NCBI GenBank assembly: GCA_029204225.1
Contig: CM055097.1
Span: 66,560,644-66,624,643 of the forward strand
Length of the DNA stretch: 64,000 nucleotides
Reading direction: 5' to 3'
Origin: Diphasiastrum complanatum
Taxonomy: Eukaryota > Streptophyta > Lycopodiopsida > Lycopodiales > Lycopodiaceae
Made by a program: the position numbers and the translations under genes. Shown here in pieces: positions 61,948 through 64,000 of this stretch. A model generated the notes under the pieces. It was not told where the DNA came from. It made no database searches and was given only the letters and a program-made list of their open reading frames with translations. Every line of letters begins with the position of its first letter. The stretch's first letter is position 1.

Positions 61948-62341
61948 ATTGGAGCTTATATGTGTTGTCCCTGTACGTCAATGATGAGGGTGTGTGTAAT
62001 CCAGTTTGTTTGAAGATGAACTCTACTACACACACACAAAATTGCCAGGAACCATATACATAAAATACTGGAACTCTTTCCAGTACCAAATGCAAAAGCA
62101 TACTCGAAGCTGAAAATGGTCGATGCAGAGGAATAAACCTTTTTAGTATCGGTTCGACGTGCCCTTGTAGTTATTAATTGGTTTATTTTCCCAACGTGCG
62201 CGCTGATCCAATATTCAATCAAAAAAATTTGATATCAGTTCGATGCGCGCTTGTTTCCGTTGTAGATTTTATTATTACATCCTACGCGTTGATCCAATAT
62301 CTCATAATGTTCAAATTTGGATTCTGCAGTCCTCCTAGTAG
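61948..62341. other. Intergenic or intronic stretch
   Basis: No recognised frame. If the exons that follow are real, this may be intron sequence interrupted upstream by E1. Confidence 0.4.
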
Positions 62342-62437
62342 GTTGATTCTGTCAGCTGTGGTTGGTATACCGCATGCAATGCCAAACACTTTTTTAATTG
62401 GCTTGCATTACAAGATGGACTTCCAAATCTGGAAGAG
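62342..62437 (+). CDS. Predicted internal exon, possibly Ulp1-like cysteine protease (Cys box)
   Basis: A 96-bp block bounded by an AG acceptor (62340-62341) and a GAG/GTATTC donor (62438 on) is open in a single phase. It reads VDSVSCGWYTACNAK then HFFNWLALQDGLPNLEE. The D-S-V-S-C-G-W/F-Y pattern resembles the catalytic-cysteine box of C48 (Ulp1) proteases, which often ends such genes in plants and in transposon-captured copies. It is phase 0 at both ends and joins in frame to 62547-62705 across a 109-bp GT/AG intron. The His and Asp boxes would lie upstream and were not found; E1 occupies the sequence from 61947 leftwards. Homology is weak and from memory, so the product is tentative; the exon structure is better supported than the name. 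Confidence 0.4.
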
Positions 62438-62546
62438 GTATTCGAGTAATTACTTTTAATTGTGTTTTTGTTTTTTTCATATACAAACTCCTATTAACTG
62501 ATCTTTGATTAATTACATTTAACTGTGTTTATGTTTTTTTTTTCAG
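62438..62546 (+). other. Predicted intron (109 bp)
   Basis: GTATTCG at the 5' end and a T-rich tract ending TTTTTTTTTCAG at the 3' end; T-rich throughout, as in plant introns. Phase 0. Confidence 0.45.
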
Positions 62547-62705
62547 TTTAAATGCCCGAAGGTCTCCCCAATGGAGATAGTGCACTTCAGGCAGGAGACC
62601 ATAAAGCTTGTGATCGAAAATTCATATCCAGTTGCAATGGCCGAGTGTTCTCCACCCAAGCTACTTCCAACTGGAGAAATGGATTTAGAGATCATGGATA
62701 GTTGA
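62547..62705 (+). CDS. Predicted terminal exon of the same gene
   Basis: Immediately after a strong acceptor, 159 bp are open in phase 0 and end in TGA: FKCPKVSPMEIVHFRQETIK, LVIENSYPVAMAECSPP, KLLPTGEMDLEIMDS. Composition is that of a real protein, and the frame is shared by a degenerate copy 600 bp downstream whose differences partly preserve it (KISPMEIVYFLQET). It follows the possible Ulp1 Cys-box exon, consistent with a short C-terminal tail of such a protease. A real host gene, or a gene piece carried by a transposon, is possible; E1 separates it from any upstream exons. Confidence 0.45.
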   Translation, partial: FKCPKVSPMEIVHFRQETIKLVIENSYPVAMAECSPPKLLPTGEMDLEIMDS

Positions 62706-63151
62706 TTCTGTTTAAATATTCATCTCACTTGATGTGGATGAGACACATGTACAATTTTTTTCAATAGAAATATACTTACAGTTTTTCTATGGCTGTTCTT
62801 ACTTGTTAATTTTCCTCTTATCAATTCAAGTTGTGATTCATTCATCTTCAATTTCTACTGTTTTTTGACATATTTGTTTTTCATTGCCTTGGTCTGCCTT
62901 GCTTTTACCATGGTCATTTTTGGATAAGTTCAAAATGATGATCTGATTGAACCTTTGCCACAACAAATCCAAACATGCGACATTAGTTCACTTAGATTTG
63001 TTGCACCAAAGCTTTGATCAGATCATCATCTGAACATATCCAAATATGCCAAGACAAGGACAATACAGACCAAGGCAATGAAGACAAAAAATACAACCGA
63101 TATATATGAGACTTCAACAAGGGCAAGCATCAATTGTAGTGATCACTGGAA
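62706..63151. other. Spacer between exon and its degenerate copy
   Basis: AT-rich, with an imperfect inverted relationship between about 62880-62960 and 63000-63085: TTGCCTTGGTCTG and CAGACCAAGGCAA occur in opposite orientation, as do TTTTTGTCTTCATTG-like words. This suggests a ~200-bp hairpin or MITE-like structure. Confidence 0.5.
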
Positions 63152-63295
63152 TTCAAGTGACTGAAGATCTCCCCAATGGAGATAGTGTATTTCCTGCAGG
63201 AGACAATGAATCTTGCTATCAAAAACTCAGATTATCCAGTTGCAATTACATTGTGTTTTGCACCATGGAAATGGAGATCATAGAAATGAAAGAGC
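63152..63295 (+). pseudogene. Degenerate tandem copy of the terminal exon
   Basis: Aligns with 62547-62700 (AAGATCTCCCCAATGGAGATAG versus AAGGTCTCCCCAATGGAGATAG is the clearest stretch). In the matching phase it reads KISPMEIVYFLQETMNLAIK and SDYPVAI, but carries a TGA near the start and shifts phase after that. A different frame (63106-63585) is open across it by chance. Confidence 0.6.
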
Positions 63296-63546
63296 CTCAT
63301 AAAAAAAGTGGTTCATATATTTTCATAAATGATGTATACAAAAAATTGTATTACATAATACAAAATTCCATAGTTCATAATCTATGGATCTTCAATTTTG
63401 ATGGATGTTCCAATGTCTCTGCATTTTATATGCTCTTCTTGCCTTACTCTTACCTGCACAAAAGAAATTGTTTTAGTTATATATTTTATGAAACTGATTC
63501 ACTTAGAAATAGAAAAAAAAATATGTTTTTATATGACATAACGTAC

Positions 63547-63915
63547 CTTTACACCATTCAATCGAAATTGATAGTACTGAGGTAGATCAAATTGCAACAT
63601 GTCTAGTTTTGATTGAATGTGATTGAGACACCAATCTTCCTCGACCTGAACCATTGCAAGAATGTTGGCATTTCTTTTCACTGTTATCTGAAGTTGCTCT
63701 TGAGGGTTTATACCAAAATCTTGATCAAGTGGCTTCCCAACATTTTTGCATTTAATCCATCTTCTATAATACAACAGCAAAGTAAGCATCTGTTTTTCGA
63801 TGTGTGATCCAAATGTCAATATGGATGAGTAACATACTCTACACTCAACTTGCTGATTTTGTTTTGTATCCCAACCATCATCCAACAACTCGGCGATTAT
63901 ATCAGCACTCAAGTC
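63547..63915 (-). CDS. Predicted exon (123 codons) of an unrecognised gene
   Basis: The minus-strand block from 63915 to 63547 is open. It is preceded by TTTATTTGCAAG (acceptor-like) and followed by GTACGT right after AAAG, a near-ideal plant donor. It is 369 bp, phase 0 at both ends. It reads DLSADIIAELLDDGWDTKQN, VECRVCYSSILTFGSHIEKQ, NVGKPLDQDFGINPQEQLQI, TVKRNANILAMVQVEEDWCL and SKLDMLQFDLPQYYQFRLN. Composition is that of a globular protein with a C-x2-C pair. I do not recognise the family. It lies convergent to the exons at 62.3-62.7 kb. It may be one exon of a gene extending in both directions beyond what can be read here. Confidence 0.5.
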
Positions 63916-64000
63916 CTTGCAAATAAATATTGTTTTCGTTCTCCAAACATTGCGTTTGGAAAAAAAATCAACAAAAATAGTAAAAGGTAGATACCAACTT
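63916..64000. other. Window end, presumed intron of the minus-strand gene
   Basis: T-rich on the minus strand upstream of the predicted acceptor; no frame. Confidence 0.3.

Noticed and set aside
63106-63585. Plus-strand 159-codon frame over the duplicated exon
   Set aside because: The frame differs from that of the better-preserved exon copy at 62547-62705 and overlaps the opposite-strand exon's donor; probably chance.

Overview
The window looks like nuclear DNA of a land plant with a large, retrotransposon-dominated genome. It is AT-rich, has GT/AG-type exon junctions, and is filled with Ty1/Copia and some Ty3/Gypsy LTR elements. Their primer-binding sites match plant initiator-Met tRNA (TGGTATCAGAGC). 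I cannot name the species. No bacterial genes, rRNA, tRNA or CRISPR array were seen.

Layout. 1-1437 is a decayed Copia RT/RNase H (family B). 1438-10647 is mostly non-coding and holds an ~860-bp direct-repeat pair (1439-2309 and 9791-10647), a ~400-480-bp direct-repeat pair (3199-3685 and 4614-5010), a probable LTR at 4171-4430 and a (TC)n tract. 10774-17119 is a complete and apparently very young Copia element (A3). It has 655-bp LTRs with one visible difference, a 5-bp target duplication and an unbroken 1317-codon polyprotein, and it sits inside an older gag fragment. 17449-18960 is a truncated relative (A1). 20090-23150 is a GC-richer, unrecognised long gene broken by seven stops and a frameshift. 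23410-28974 is Copia A2, in which the reverse transcriptase is replaced by an unrelated open segment that A1 also carries. A2 lies inside a minus-strand Copia (B2: 23152-23409 plus 28975-31735), which meets a plus-strand copy (B3: 31736-35556) head to head, forming a ~2.5-3 kb inverted repeat.

35557-38800 holds scraps: a C2HC-finger gene piece and an RT-tail-like piece, both perhaps from non-LTR elements, a Gypsy integrase scrap and a Copia RT. 38800-41998 is A4, another Copia whose pol is replaced by foreign sequence. 42346-44660 is a plus-strand Copia without RT (C1). 44994-45710 encodes an unknown protein next to a possible LTR end. 46640-47653 is a LINE tail. 49465-51000 is Copia D1. 51500-57410 is a family C Copia whose gag is split by a decayed chromodomain-type Gypsy element (52292-57003, target duplication TTGAC). 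57411-61947 is Copia E1, which lacks its integrase core.

The only likely host-type coding sequence is at the right end: two phase-compatible exons (62342-62437 and 62547-62705) that weakly resemble the end of a Ulp1-like cysteine protease, a degenerate repeat of the second exon at 63152-63295, and a clean 369-bp exon-like block on the minus strand (63547-63915).

Insertion order follows from the nesting: Gypsy into C2, A2 into B2, A3 into an old gag, and A4 into an E-family fragment. In the first three cases removing the insert and one target duplication reconnects the interrupted reading frame. Active transposition can be argued only for A3; everything else carries stops, frameshifts or deletions.
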